From positions 1-57,031 of the forward strand of contig JAFQGP010000016.1 of NCBI GenBank assembly GCA_017415485.1: a DNA stretch of 57,031 nt, in the 5' to 3' direction. This DNA comes from Clostridia bacterium (GTDB lineage: Bacteria > Bacillota > Clostridia > Oscillospirales > CAG-272). Of the stretch, positions 1 through 8,427 are shown in pieces. Both the position numbers and the translations under genes were made by a program. Below the pieces are notes generated by a model. It had not been told where the DNA came from and made no database searches. It saw nothing but the letters and a program-made list of their open reading frames with translations. Within the stretch, counting starts at the first letter, position 1, and every line of letters starts with the position of its first letter.

Positions 1-227
1 AACTGTAGGTCTGTCTTCTCGGCTTACGCCTCCATTTTCCTTCGGAAAACCGACAGACCTATCGGGCGCAGGCGGTCTGCGGACGCCGCCTCAGGATGAC
101 ATCGTTTCTTTTGAAGGGGGCTGCGCCCCCTTCACCCCTGCTTTACGAGTGCGAACATAGCTTTTTACTAATTAATTGTGCATATTGCTATATGTTAATT
201 TTTAATATACGTTTGTCAGTGGTCTGA
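1..227. repeat. Intergenic dispersed-repeat region downstream of serA
   Basis: No gene is visible. The first part is an inverted repeat (TAGGTCTGTC at 6-15 against GACAGACCTA at 52-61) enclosing a smaller hairpin (TTTTCC/GGAAAA). A related sequence recurs at about 22085-22120. Positions 113-227 hold a copy of a 114-bp repeat that starts with the palindrome GGGGGCTGCGCCCCC and recurs at 2868-2981 with roughly 90% identity by eye. Confidence 0.7.
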
Positions 228-228
228 A

Positions 229-254
229 CTCGGATATTGCAAGCAATATCCGAG
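229..254. repeat. Perfect 12-bp hairpin next to serA
   Basis: CTCGGATATTGC (229-240) pairs with GCAATATCCGAG (243-254). On the minus strand, the direction of serA transcription, no T-run follows, so this is not a textbook terminator. In the related copy at 2868-2981 the same position is taken by a different palindrome (2982-3003). Confidence 0.6.
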
Positions 255-283
255 TAAATATTTTTCCGAGAAGCTGTACGCAC

Positions 284-1450
284 TCAAATGACGACGACTC
301 TCCAAACGCCGTCAATTTCGTTTATGGTTTGCTTCATGGCTTCGATGTCCTCGTCGGAGGTGCCGGGGGCGAGGGCGAGGAGGGTGCAGGCGTTGTTGCC
401 GCGCGATTTATTCGAAAGATGCTCGATGTTGACGCCTCTTTCTGCGACCGCGCCCGAGATCTTTGCGATCGAGGCGGGGATATTCGCGTGAAGGACGAGC
501 ACGTTTCTGCCCGCGTGGGCGGGGAGGTCGATCGCGGGGAAGTTGACGGAATTGCGGATGTTGCCCGTGGTGAGGAACTCGACAAGCTGATTTGCCGCCA
601 TGATCGCGCAGTTGTCCTCACTTTCACCCGTGGATGCGCCGAGGTGGGGGATGTTGACGATGCCCTTGACACCCAAGGTTTCCTCGGTCGGGAAATCGGT
701 GACGTAGGACGCGATCTTGCCCTCGGCAATAGCATCCTTGATGTCAGCCGCGACGGCGAGGTCGGCGCGGGCGAGGTTGATGATCTTGACGCCATCTTTC
801 ATCTTGTCGATGTTTTCCTTGCGGATCATTCCGCGGGTCGCCTCGACTGCGGGGACGTGGAGGGTGATATAATCGCTCTTTTCGAAAATTTCATCGGTGG
901 TGAGCGCGTGGCCGACGGCGCGGGAGATGCGCCAAGCGCCCTCAACGGTCAGGTAGGGGTCGTAGCCGATGACCTTCATGCCGAGATCGATCGCGGCATT
1001 CGCGACAAGCGCGCCGATCGCGCCGAGTCCGATGACGCCGAGCGTCTTTCCGCGAAGCTCACAGCCCGCGAAAGCGGATTTGCCCTTCTCGACCGTCTTT
1101 GCGACGTCGGAGGTGAGCGTTTCCGCCCAGTTTGCGCCGCCGATGACGTCACGCGAAGCGAGCATCAGCGCGCAGATGACGAGCTCCTTTACGCCGTTTG
1201 CATTCGCGCCGGGAGTGTTGAAAACAACGATTCCCGCCTCGGTGCAGCGGTCGATGGGGATGTTGTTGACACCCGCGCCGCAACGCGCGATGGCAAGCAG
1301 CTCGGGATTGAATTCCATATCATGCAGAGCCGCCGAGCGCACCATTATAGCCTCGGGAGCCGCCACATTCTCGCCGACAACGTACTCAGCGCGGTCAAAA
1401 ATATCGGTACCGCACGCGGCGATCTTATTCATTAACTTGATATTTTTCAT
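284..1450 (-). CDS. serA: D-3-phosphoglycerate dehydrogenase
   Basis: The product oxidises 3-phosphoglycerate to 3-phosphohydroxypyruvate with NAD, the first step of serine synthesis in the cytoplasm. The 388-residue protein has the D-isomer 2-hydroxyacid dehydrogenase fold with the NAD-binding motif GLGAIG near residue 142. A C-terminal ACT domain (about residues 317-388, from VLVLHANIPASIAKISG) is the usual site of feedback control by serine. The length fits the short SerA class. It follows serC after 12 bp, with AGGAG six bases before the ATG, so the two are almost certainly one transcript. No serB is present here. Confidence 0.96.
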   Translation of the reverse strand: MKNIKLMNKIAACGTDIFDRAEYVVGENVAAPEAIMVRSAALHDMEFNPELLAIARCGAGVNNIPIDRCTEAGIVVFNTPGANANGVKELVICALMLASRDVIGGANWAETLTSDVAKTVEKGKSAFAGCELRGKTLGVIGLGAIGALVANAAIDLGMKVIGYDPYLTVEGAWRISRAVGHALTTDEIFEKSDYITLHVPAVEATRGMIRKENIDKMKDGVKIINLARADLAVAADIKDAIAEGKIASYVTDFPTEETLGVKGIVNIPHLGASTGESEDNCAIMAANQLVEFLTTGNIRNSVNFPAIDLPAHAGRNVLVLHANIPASIAKISGAVAERGVNIEHLSNKSRGNNACTLLALAPGTSDEDIEAMKQTINEIDGVWRVVVI

Positions 1451-1462
1451 GATTAACTCCTA

Positions 1463-2548
1463 TTACTTCGGGTTCTTCTCTGCGAAATCCTTCATAAACG
1501 CGACGAGGGCTTCGACGCCTTCGTAGGGCATTGCGTTGTAGATCGAGGCGCGCATTCCGCCGACTACGCGGTGACCCTTGATGTTCTTGAGTCCCGCTTT
1601 TTCAGCCTCGGAGGCGAATTTTTTATCAAGATCGGCGTCGCCCGTGACAAATGTGACGTTCATCATCGAACGGCAGTCGGGGCGGACGGGGGCGATGTAG
1701 TAATCCTGCGAATCGAGGTAATCGTAAAGCAGAGCCGCCTTTTTCGCGTTCATCTCCTTCATCACCTCAAGGCCGCCGAGCGATTCGATCCATTCGTAGA
1801 CCAGACCCGCCATATAGATGGTGTAGCAGGGCGGGGTGTTATACATCGAGCCGTTCTCCGCCATTATATTCCAATCGAGCATCGAGGGACACTCGTGGCG
1901 AGCCTTGCCGAGGAGATCCTTGCGGACGATGACAAGGGTCATACCCGCGGGAGCCATATTCTTCTGCGCGCCCGCATAGATGACGCCGAATTTGGTGACG
2001 TCGACGGGCTCGGAGATGATGCAGGATGACATATCGGCAACCAGCGGAACGTCGCCCGTGTCGGGGATGTAGTTATATTTGGTGCCGAAAATGGTGTTGT
2101 TGTAGCAAATGTGAACGTAGGCGGCATCCGGGTTCAGATCCTCGCGCTTGACCTCGGGGATGTAGGAGAAGCCGTCAGCCTTCGAGGTGGCAACAAGACG
2201 AACGTCGCCGTACTTCTGCGCCTCGGTGTAAGCCTTGCCCGAAAACTGACCCGAAACGATGTAATCCGCCGTTCCGCCCGCGGGCAGGAGATTGAGAGGT
2301 ACCGCCGCGAACTGCGTTGACGCGCCGCCCTGAAGGAAGAGCACGGCGTAATTGTCGGGAATGTTCATCAGCTTACGCAGATCAGCCTCAGCCTTCTCAA
2401 TGATGGGCTCAAAATCCTTTGATCGGTGCGACATCTCGGCAACAGACATGCCGCTTTCGCCATAAGAGATCATCTCGGCAGCGGCGCGCTCAAGCACGGG
2501 AAGCGGAAGCATCGAAGGACCTGCGGAAAAGTTGTATACTCTCTTCAT
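1463..2548 (-). CDS. serC: Phosphoserine aminotransferase
   Basis: This PLP enzyme converts 3-phosphohydroxypyruvate and glutamate to phosphoserine. The protein has 361 residues, the normal family length. It begins with MKRVYNFSAGPSMLP, the SerC signature, and carries the PLP-lysine region AGAQKNMAPAG. It is the first gene of the serC-serA operon, with a consensus promoter 42 bp upstream and paired palindromes behind the -35 box. Confidence 0.97.
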   Translation of the reverse strand: MKRVYNFSAGPSMLPLPVLERAAAEMISYGESGMSVAEMSHRSKDFEPIIEKAEADLRKLMNIPDNYAVLFLQGGASTQFAAVPLNLLPAGGTADYIVSGQFSGKAYTEAQKYGDVRLVATSKADGFSYIPEVKREDLNPDAAYVHICYNNTIFGTKYNYIPDTGDVPLVADMSSCIISEPVDVTKFGVIYAGAQKNMAPAGMTLVIVRKDLLGKARHECPSMLDWNIMAENGSMYNTPPCYTIYMAGLVYEWIESLGGLEVMKEMNAKKAALLYDYLDSQDYYIAPVRPDCRSMMNVTFVTGDADLDKKFASEAEKAGLKNIKGHRVVGGMRASIYNAMPYEGVEALVAFMKDFAEKNPK

Positions 2549-2589
2549 GATATTTCTCCTGTTTAACGTAGTAAAATGTTATTGCAGAA

Positions 2590-2618
2590 ATTATACTACA
2601 ATTATATGCATTTGTCAA
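2590..2618 (-). promoter_or_regulatory. serC-serA promoter
   Basis: Read on the minus strand: TTGACA (2618-2613), a 17-bp spacer, and TATAAT (2595-2590). This is a perfect vegetative sigma-A promoter by consensus. Confidence 0.88.
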
Positions 2619-2625
2619 TACCTTT

Positions 2626-2672
2626 TTGCAAAATTTTGCAACTTATGAAAGAGTTTTATTGCAAAATTTTGC
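2626..2672. promoter_or_regulatory. Paired palindromic operator candidates upstream of serC
   Basis: A perfect 16-bp palindrome TTGCAAAATTTTGCAA (2626-2641) and a 14-bp copy TTGCAAAATTTTGC (2659-2672) start 33 bp apart, about three helical turns, just behind the -35 box. Palindromic repeats at this position fit a dimeric regulator of serine synthesis. No cognate regulator is identified. Confidence 0.6.
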
Positions 2673-2867
2673 CCGATTTCGCCCAAAATGCTAAAAATCA
2701 CCCAAAATTGTGAATGACGGAGCGAAAGACGGCTTCATTTTTGTATAAAGAAAGGGCGATCTTTCGATCAGCCACCAAACCGCTGACAAACTTGTTTATG
2801 GAAAAACAATATGTCAAATTGCACAATAATGGTCAAGCAACTGTGTTCGCAATTTCTAATAGGGGTG

Positions 2868-3003
2868 CAGGGGGCTGCGCCCCCTTCACCCCTGCTTTGT
2901 GAGTGCGAACACAGCTTTCTACTCATTATGTGTGCATATTGCTATATGTTAATTCACAATATACGTTTGTCGGTAGTCTGAGGGCTGATCTTTCGATCAG
3001 CCC
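2868..3003. repeat. Second copy of the 114-bp repeat plus hairpin
   Basis: Positions 2868-2981 match 113-227 in the same orientation, including GGGGGCTGCGCCCCC at 2870-2884. Positions 2982-3003 form a palindrome (GGGCTGAT/ATCAGCCC around CTTTCG) unlike the one after the first copy. The rest of the 466-bp gap between 2549 and 3014 holds the serC promoter, the operator palindromes and no gene I can support. Confidence 0.7.
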
Positions 3004-3014
3004 CAAAATATTAT

Positions 3015-4823
3015 TTATCCTTGAAAAACATCATTCTGCCATTGGCCGTCGAAGGTTTGGCCGTATTGGTTGATGTATTTGCCGTAGCCGTGGCGTTTGT
3101 TGTCTTTCCAGTTGCCGTCGTAGGAGGATCTATCTGCCCAGGTCATTTTGCCGTAGCCGTTGCGGTCGCCGTTTGCCCACTCGCCGACGTATACGTGGCC
3201 GGCGGCGTAGGTATATTTGCCTTGACCGTGGCGGTCGCCGTTCTTGAATTCGCCTTCGTAGCAGGAGCCGTCCGTCCAGGTCATTTTGCCCTTTCCGCTG
3301 AAATCACCGTCAACGAACGAACCGACGTAAACGGTGCCGCCGACAAATGTAAAGGTTCCCTGACCGACGCGCTCGCCCTTGACCCAATCGCCGACGTATT
3401 CGTTTCCGTTTGCGTAATGAAAGGTGCCCTTGCCGTGGCGGTCGCCGTCCTTGTAGTCGCCCTCGTAATAGGAACCATCAGTCCAGGTCATTTTGCCCTT
3501 GCCGTTCCAAGCGTCGTTTTCCCAGTTTCCTTTGTAGACCGTGCCGTCAGCGAAGGTGAGAGTGCCCTCTCCCGTGCGGGTGCCGTTCACCCAATTTCCG
3601 ACAAAGCGATCGCCGTTCGGCCAGGTGTAGCTGCCCTTGCCCGTGCGCTCACCGTGAACCCAGTCGCCTTCATACACACCGCCATCGACCCAGGTATACG
3701 TTCCCTTGCCGTGGAGCGATCCGCCGTCAAAAGTACCCTTGTATCTGTCGCCGTCGGTGTAAATTATCTCGCCCTCTCCATCGGGAGTTCCGCGCTCGAG
3801 GTTACCTGTGTAGGTGCCGTAGCCCAGCTTGTGATCGGTCACGTATCCCGTCACCGATTGTTTTTCTCTTTCCGAAACGATATAATCATTTGTCAGATGG
3901 TTCGTCTGTTTTAAGAATTCAAGTGCCTCGGCATCCATCTCCTCGTCCCAGCCTATGATGAAGGCGGTGAGGGGATCGGTCGTTTTGCCGCTGTTCATTA
4001 TGCTGTCGGTGAGATAATTGTTCGCAAGCTCGGTGACAAGCTCGGGAAAGTAGAAATCCTCCGCGCCGTAAATGTGATAAAACTCGTGCGTGAATGATGT
4101 AAGATCGGAAGAAAACACAACGGCAAATTCGGTGTTGTTTTTCGATGTTTGCTGCTGTGCGTAGGCTCTTCCCGATTTATTGAGGGCGAAGATCATCGGA
4201 TTCGAGTCCGCGCCGTTTTGCGAATCGAGCTGTTTTCCCGCTTCTTTTAACGTCGGAAGCCCTGCATTTGACAAGGCTGCCTCTATCCATTCCGTTGAAT
4301 AATCGCCTTTCGCGGCATCGCCCGTGATCTTTGCGTTGAGATAGCTGAAGGTGAGGTCGAGCGACTTGCCATAGGATGCGGCGAGATCTTCGATCTCCTT
4401 TTCCTGTGCCGAAAGCGATGCCGAAAGCTCGGAAAGCGCGGAGTCGTTCCAGGCGCTGACCTCGTCGCTGACCGTGACGACCGTGACGGTGACTTTACCC
4501 ACAAGCTTCTCACATCTGCCATTGTTCATCATTGCAAGATAGATATTGTCCTGAACGTCATCGGGGATATTGTCGGTAGTTTCGGGAGCCGAGGTGGTTT
4601 CGGGGGTTGCGATGGTTTCGGGAACATAAGTAGTTTCTGGCGTGAAATCTATTATTTCGGGATATGTGAATTCGACTCTTTCCTGCGTTTTCGAGGGTCC
4701 TTCCGTGAAGCTTGCAAGATAGGATTCGGTGAAGTATCCGCAGGAAGAAAGTCCCGCGGATATTGTGAAGAGGCAGAGCAAGAGTGCCGTGATCCTAAAA
4801 GCAAATTTTTTGCTGTTATTCAT
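3015..4823 (-). CDS. Lipoprotein: HExxH metallopeptidase-like domain with C-terminal MORN repeats
   Basis: The 602-residue protein has a lipoprotein signal (cysteine at about 28, in LSSC) and a Thr/Pro/Glu-rich linker to about residue 85. The globular part contains HEFYHIYGAED near 246-256, an HExxHxxG zinc-peptidase motif with a following acidic residue. From about residue 336 to the end there are roughly eleven MORN repeats of 23 residues. It overlaps the upstream vanY-like gene by 8 bp, so translation is probably coupled. The family fixes surface location and likely zinc binding. The substrate is unknown, and proteolytic activity is inferred from the motif only. Confidence 0.8.
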   Translation of the reverse strand: MNNSKKFAFRITALLLCLFTISAGLSSCGYFTESYLASFTEGPSKTQERVEFTYPEIIDFTPETTYVPETIATPETTSAPETTDNIPDDVQDNIYLAMMNNGRCEKLVGKVTVTVVTVSDEVSAWNDSALSELSASLSAQEKEIEDLAASYGKSLDLTFSYLNAKITGDAAKGDYSTEWIEAALSNAGLPTLKEAGKQLDSQNGADSNPMIFALNKSGRAYAQQQTSKNNTEFAVVFSSDLTSFTHEFYHIYGAEDFYFPELVTELANNYLTDSIMNSGKTTDPLTAFIIGWDEEMDAEALEFLKQTNHLTNDYIVSEREKQSVTGYVTDHKLGYGTYTGNLERGTPDGEGEIIYTDGDRYKGTFDGGSLHGKGTYTWVDGGVYEGDWVHGERTGKGSYTWPNGDRFVGNWVNGTRTGEGTLTFADGTVYKGNWENDAWNGKGKMTWTDGSYYEGDYKDGDRHGKGTFHYANGNEYVGDWVKGERVGQGTFTFVGGTVYVGSFVDGDFSGKGKMTWTDGSCYEGEFKNGDRHGQGKYTYAAGHVYVGEWANGDRNGYGKMTWADRSSYDGNWKDNKRHGYGKYINQYGQTFDGQWQNDVFQG

Positions 4824-5736
4824 TTATCATAGTTTCCTCTGATGTTGTTTCTTCGGGCGCGCCGATGAGACCGAGGTATTCCTCGAAAGTGATGCCCTTC
4901 GTCATAATTTCGGTGGCTATCTCGACGCCGACGTAGCGATAATGCCAGGGCTCGTAGATGATGCCCGTGATGGGCGTTGTTCCCTTGGGATAGCGCAGGA
5001 TGAAGCCGTATTTGTGGCAATTCGCCATCAGCCACTTTTGCGTTGCCGTGTTCGCCTGACCTTCGTCGAGCCAGGGGCGGCTCTGACAAAGAATATCAAC
5101 GGCAAGACCGAGCTGATGCTCGCTTGTTCCGGGTACGGCGGTCTCCTTTGCCGCAAGGATCTTTGCCTCTTCTTCGCTGTACCCCTTCGAGGTGAAGGAC
5201 TTCACCTTTTTATCGAAAAGATAGACCTGATCGTCCCAGGTGCGGTAAGCGGAGCAGATATAGGGCGTGTGTCCCGCCGCCTTGCAATCGGCAAGGAACT
5301 GCTTCAGCGCGTCTGCACAGCGCGAGTCGATCTTGTATTTGCCCGTGACAGTCGTAAGCTCGAATTCATAATCCTCGGGCAGGGGATACCAGGGGTTGAC
5401 GAGGACGAGATTCCAAGGGGTCTCGGTCACTTCTGGTTCGGGAGTCGTCTCGGGCTCGGTGGTGATCTCCTCGGTCGTCTCCTCGACAGTGGTTTCGGGC
5501 TCTGTCGTGACCTCCTCGGTAGTTTCGGGCGCGGAAGTAGTCTCCTCCTCGGTGGTGACCTCGGGGGAGGCGGTCGTTTCCACTGCGGTGGTTATTTCGG
5601 GGGTGATCCCGCTTGTTTCGGGCGGGAGGGTGATCTCGTCGATATTGAGATAGGGCAGGCAAGAAGTCAGCATTCCCGCCGCGAGCGCCAAAAGGATCGC
5701 CGCGGCGGCTTTTTTGATGCCGGACTTTTTATTCAT
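4816..5736 (-). CDS. VanY-type D-alanyl-D-alanine carboxypeptidase lipoprotein
   Basis: This surface peptidase probably trims the terminal D-Ala of peptidoglycan stems. The start is set at 5736: GGAGG lies just upstream, and a lipoprotein signal ending in LTSC (Cys26) follows. A linker of Glu/Thr repeats leads to the peptidase domain. That domain shows the zinc-binding signature SEHQLGLAVD and the C-terminal EPWHYRYVG, typical of the D-Ala-D-Ala carboxypeptidase/VanY family. The frame stays open further upstream, but that part overlaps the HAD gene and looks non-coding. It overlaps its neighbours on both sides by 8 bp (ATGAATAA type). Confidence 0.9.
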   Translation of the reverse strand: MNKKSGIKKAAAAILLALAAGMLTSCLPYLNIDEITLPPETSGITPEITTAVETTASPEVTTEEETTSAPETTEEVTTEPETTVEETTEEITTEPETTPEPEVTETPWNLVLVNPWYPLPEDYEFELTTVTGKYKIDSRCADALKQFLADCKAAGHTPYICSAYRTWDDQVYLFDKKVKSFTSKGYSEEEAKILAAKETAVPGTSEHQLGLAVDILCQSRPWLDEGQANTATQKWLMANCHKYGFILRYPKGTTPITGIIYEPWHYRYVGVEIATEIMTKGITFEEYLGLIGAPEETTSEETMINE

Positions 5737-6514
5737 TTGTTGCCTCCAGAATGTCGCCGATGCCTCCGAAGATGTATTTGGGACGGTAGGGGAAGTTGCC
5801 GATGTCCTCGCGCGCGGTAACGCCCGAAAGAACGAGAATGGTATCAACGTTCGATTCGATGCCCGCAATAATGTCGGTGTCCATTCTGTCGCCGATGAAT
5901 GCGATGTCCTCCGAGTGACAGCCAAGGCGCTTGAGTCCGTGGCGGATCATTACGGGGTTGGGCTTGCCGACAAAGTATGCCTTTTTGCCCGTCGCGATCT
6001 CGATGGGGGCAACGAGAGAACCGGTTGCGGGCATGATTCCGCGGTCGGTGACGCCGACGGTGTCGGGATTGGTTCCGATGAGCTTTGCACCGCCGTTGAC
6101 GAGCGCGATAGCCTTTTCGATCTTTTCAAAGCAGTAGGTGCGGGTCTCGCCGACAACGACGTAGTCGGGGTTGACGTCGTTCATATAGATGCCCTGGTCA
6201 TACATCGCCTTCGAAAGCGACGCCTCGCCGATGACGTAAGCGGTGCATCCGGGCGCCTGGCTGTGCAGAAATTCAGCAGTCGCCATTGCGCTGGTGTAAA
6301 AATGGTCGGGAGAGACCGAAAGACCCATTCTCTCAAGCTTCATAGAAAGCTCGTGGGGAGTTCTTTCGGGGCTGTTGGTGAGAAAGACGAACTTTTTGCC
6401 GTTATCGAGCATCCAGTTGACGAATTCGCGCACGCCGTCAAGGATCTTGTCGCCGTGGTAAATGACACCGTCCATGTCGCAGATAAATCCCTGCTTTTCA
6501 ATAATGTTCTTCAT
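5729..6514 (-). CDS. HAD-superfamily sugar phosphatase, NagD type
   Basis: This cytoplasmic phosphatase of 261 residues has the HAD motif I DMDGVIYHGD near the N-terminus and the family segment LTNSPERTPHEL. The C-terminal FVGKPNPVMIRHGLKR and FIGDRMDTDIIAG are motifs III and IV. This is the NagD/AraL (class IIA) branch, which acts on small phosphorylated metabolites; the substrate is not predictable. It is the first gene of a three-gene overlapping operon with the VanY and MORN lipoproteins, a link whose biological reason is unclear. Confidence 0.9.
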   Translation of the reverse strand: MKNIIEKQGFICDMDGVIYHGDKILDGVREFVNWMLDNGKKFVFLTNSPERTPHELSMKLERMGLSVSPDHFYTSAMATAEFLHSQAPGCTAYVIGEASLSKAMYDQGIYMNDVNPDYVVVGETRTYCFEKIEKAIALVNGGAKLIGTNPDTVGVTDRGIMPATGSLVAPIEIATGKKAYFVGKPNPVMIRHGLKRLGCHSEDIAFIGDRMDTDIIAGIESNVDTILVLSGVTAREDIGNFPYRPKYIFGGIGDILEATNE

Positions 6515-6562
6515 TTTGCTTCTCCGTATATCCTAAAAATTTTTTCTTTATATACTCCGATG

Positions 6563-6585
6563 GCCTCCCTTGAAACAAGGGAGGC
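6563..6585. repeat. GCCTCCCTTG hairpin
   Basis: GCCTCCCTTG (6563-6572) pairs with CAAGGGAGGC (6576-6585) around AAA. It lies between a minus-strand stop and a minus-strand start. The T-rich side is on the plus strand, so a role as terminator for the TlpA gene is doubtful. It is more likely a dispersed repeat. Confidence 0.5.
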
Positions 6586-6632
6586 TTTCGGTTGATATTT
6601 TATTGTTTTGATGTATTTTTATTCATTATTCA

Positions 6633-7832
6633 TCAGTTGTATATCATCGATATACCGTATCTGAGATCTGCTTCCGAGAGAGCGCCTACGCCGTATGCGA
6701 CAAGTCCGCCCCATTTGTCAATGAAGTAGGTCTGCGGGATCGATTCGATGCCGTATTTGCTGACCGCGTCTTCCAAAAGATCGAAATAAACGGGGAAGGT
6801 GTATCCCATTGAATCGATAATTGCCTCTGCCGCCGACTGTGTATCCCAGACGTTGACCATCATAAAGACCACTTCGCCATCCAATTCGCGGCTGACCTTG
6901 TCAAAATCGGGCATTTCAGCCTTGCAAGGCGGGCACCAGCTTGCCCAGAAATTGAGCACCACGGGCTTACCCTTCATATCCGAAAGACGAACGGGATTTC
7001 CGTTTGCATCGAAAACGATGAAATCGGGCGCGGGATCATATTCGCTGTACCCGGGCTCGGTGGTTTCTTCGGGCGCGGGTTCTGTCGTAACCTCGGGCTC
7101 GGGTGTGGTCTCCGGCTCAGGTTCGGTCGTAACCTCGGGTTCGGGAGTAGTTTCCGGCTCGGGCTCGGTCGTGACCTCGGGCTCGGTCGTGGTTTCGGGC
7201 TCGGGTTCTGTCGTTACCTCGGGTTCGGGAGTAGTTTCCGGCTCGGGTTCAGTTGTAACCTCGGGCTCGGGTGTGGTTTCGGGTTCGGGTTCTGTCGTAA
7301 CCTCGGGCTCGGTCGTGGTTTCGGGCTCGGGCTCGGTCGTAACCTCGGGCTCGGGTGTGGTTTCGGGCTCGGGTTCGGTCGTGACCTCGGGTTCGGGTGT
7401 GGTTTCGGGTTCGGGTTCGGTCGTTACCTCGGGCTCGGGAGTGGTTTCGGGCTCGGGTTCGGTCGTTACCTCGGGTTCGGGTGTGGTTTCCGGCTCGGGT
7501 TCTGTCGTAACCTCGGGCTCGGGAGTGGTTTCGGGCTCGGGTTCGGTCGTAACCTCGGGTTCAGATGTGGTTACCGGCTCGGTGGTTTCGGCGATTCCGG
7601 GGGTTATCACGGTAATGCCGCCAAAGTCGATCATAGGTGATGTTGTTTCTTCGTTCGTTTCTGTTTCTTTTGCGGTATCTTCTTCCGCAGCGGTGGTTTC
7701 TTGCGCAATAACTTCGGTGTTAAGTGTAGAAATATTATCCGTCGTTATTTCTCCGCTCTCGGCTACGCAAGAGGTAAAGGAAAAGAGGAGAAACAGAGCG
7801 AGAAATAAAGAGAAAGATCTGATCTTTTTCAT
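6633..7832 (-). CDS. TlpA/ResA-like thioredoxin lipoprotein with long repeat linker
   Basis: The 399-residue protein has a lipoprotein signal (Cys22) and an acidic Thr/Glu region. Residues 93-260 are twelve units of [14 protein letters not shown]. The last 139 residues are a thioredoxin-fold domain with WCPPC and the cis-Pro segment [12 protein letters not shown]. The predicted role is an extracytoplasmic thiol-disulfide reductase tethered to the membrane on a long flexible arm. It is the third gene of the SGNH-TlpA-TlpA operon, and its catalytic domain closely resembles that of the preceding gene, so the two are likely duplicates. Confidence 0.9.
   Translation of the reverse strand: MKKIRSFSLFLALFLLFSFTSCVAESGEITTDNISTLNTEVIAQETTAAEEDTAKETETNEETTSPMIDFGGITVITPGIAETTEPVTTSEPEVTTEPEPETTPEPEVTTEPEPETTPEPEVTTEPEPETTPEPEVTTEPEPETTPEPEVTTEPEPETTPEPEVTTEPEPETTTEPEVTTEPEPETTPEPEVTTEPEPETTPEPEVTTEPEPETTTEPEVTTEPEPETTPEPEVTTEPEPETTPEPEVTTEPAPEETTEPGYSEYDPAPDFIVFDANGNPVRLSDMKGKPVVLNFWASWCPPCKAEMPDFDKVSRELDGEVVFMMVNVWDTQSAAEAIIDSMGYTFPVYFDLLEDAVSKYGIESIPQTYFIDKWGGLVAYGVGALSEADLRYGISMIYN
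7053..7556 (-). repeat. Twelve tandem 42-bp coding repeats
   Basis: These encode twelve 14-residue units ([14 protein letters not shown]; two units have TTTEP and the last is degenerate) in the TlpA-like lipoprotein. Third-position differences between units show that they were not all amplified recently. Copy number is likely to vary between strains. Confidence 0.9.
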
Positions 7833-7884
7833 AAGATTACCTCCATAAATATTAAATTGATTAAGATTTTTGTTTGATTTTTAT

Positions 7885-8427
7885 TTATTCGATCGCGGCG
7901 TAGATCATCGATATACCTCTGCGGAGCGTGTCGCCGTCGATTGCCTGATCGGCATAGGCAACAACGCAGCCCGAGGCATCTATGAAGAATGTATTGGGAA
8001 TCGATTGAATTCCGTATTTATAAGCCGCATCGCTGTCCTTGTCGAAGTAAACGGGGAAGGTGTAGCCCATCGAGTCGATGAATGCCTGCGCCTTTTCTTG
8101 TGTTTCCTGCACTCCGTCGGTCAGATCGACCATCATAAACGCGACCTTGCCCTCGTATTCTTTGGCGATCTCGTCAAATTCGGGCATTTCTGCCTTGCAG
8201 GGCGGGCACCAGCTTGCCCAGAAGTTGAGCACAACGGGCGTGCCCTTCATATCCGAAAGCTTGACAGGCTTTCCGCCCTTGTCGTAGACCGTGAAATCGG
8301 GCGCGGGTTCAAACTCTTCGGCAGATCCGCTTTCGGTGGTTTCGGTAACTTCCTCGCCCTCACCCGCACAAGCCGAGAGGGAAAGGATCATCATCAGCGC
8401 GAGAAGAAGGCTCCAAAATCTTTTCAT
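7885..8427 (-). CDS. TlpA/ResA-like thioredoxin lipoprotein
   Basis: The 180-residue protein has a lipoprotein signal (LSLSAC, Cys20), a short acidic linker, and a thioredoxin-fold domain with WCPPC and YGIQSIPNTFFID. It probably reduces or protects thiols of exported proteins. The ATG at 8427 shares one base with the stop of the SGNH gene (TGATG), with GGAGG seven bases upstream, which indicates translational coupling. The downstream paralogue at 6633-7832 has the same domain plus the long linker. Confidence 0.9.
   Translation of the reverse strand: MKRFWSLLLALMMILSLSACAGEGEEVTETTESGSAEEFEPAPDFTVYDKGGKPVKLSDMKGTPVVLNFWASWCPPCKAEMPEFDEIAKEYEGKVAFMMVDLTDGVQETQEKAQAFIDSMGYTFPVYFDKDSDAAYKYGIQSIPNTFFIDASGCVVAYADQAIDGDTLRRGISMIYAAIE

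Noticed and set aside
229..254. Hairpin after serA as an intrinsic terminator.
   Set aside because: No T-run follows on the minus strand; it behaves like the swapped palindrome of a dispersed repeat.
5737..5925. Upstream extension of the VanY-like gene.
   Set aside because: It overlaps the HAD gene in another frame, has no signal peptide, and a good GGAGG and lipoprotein signal start at 5736.
6799..7848. Long plus-strand frame of Ser/Gly/Val repeats opposite the TlpA-like gene.
   Set aside because: It is produced by the 42-bp repeats read backwards. The minus strand has the signal peptide and the thioredoxin domain.
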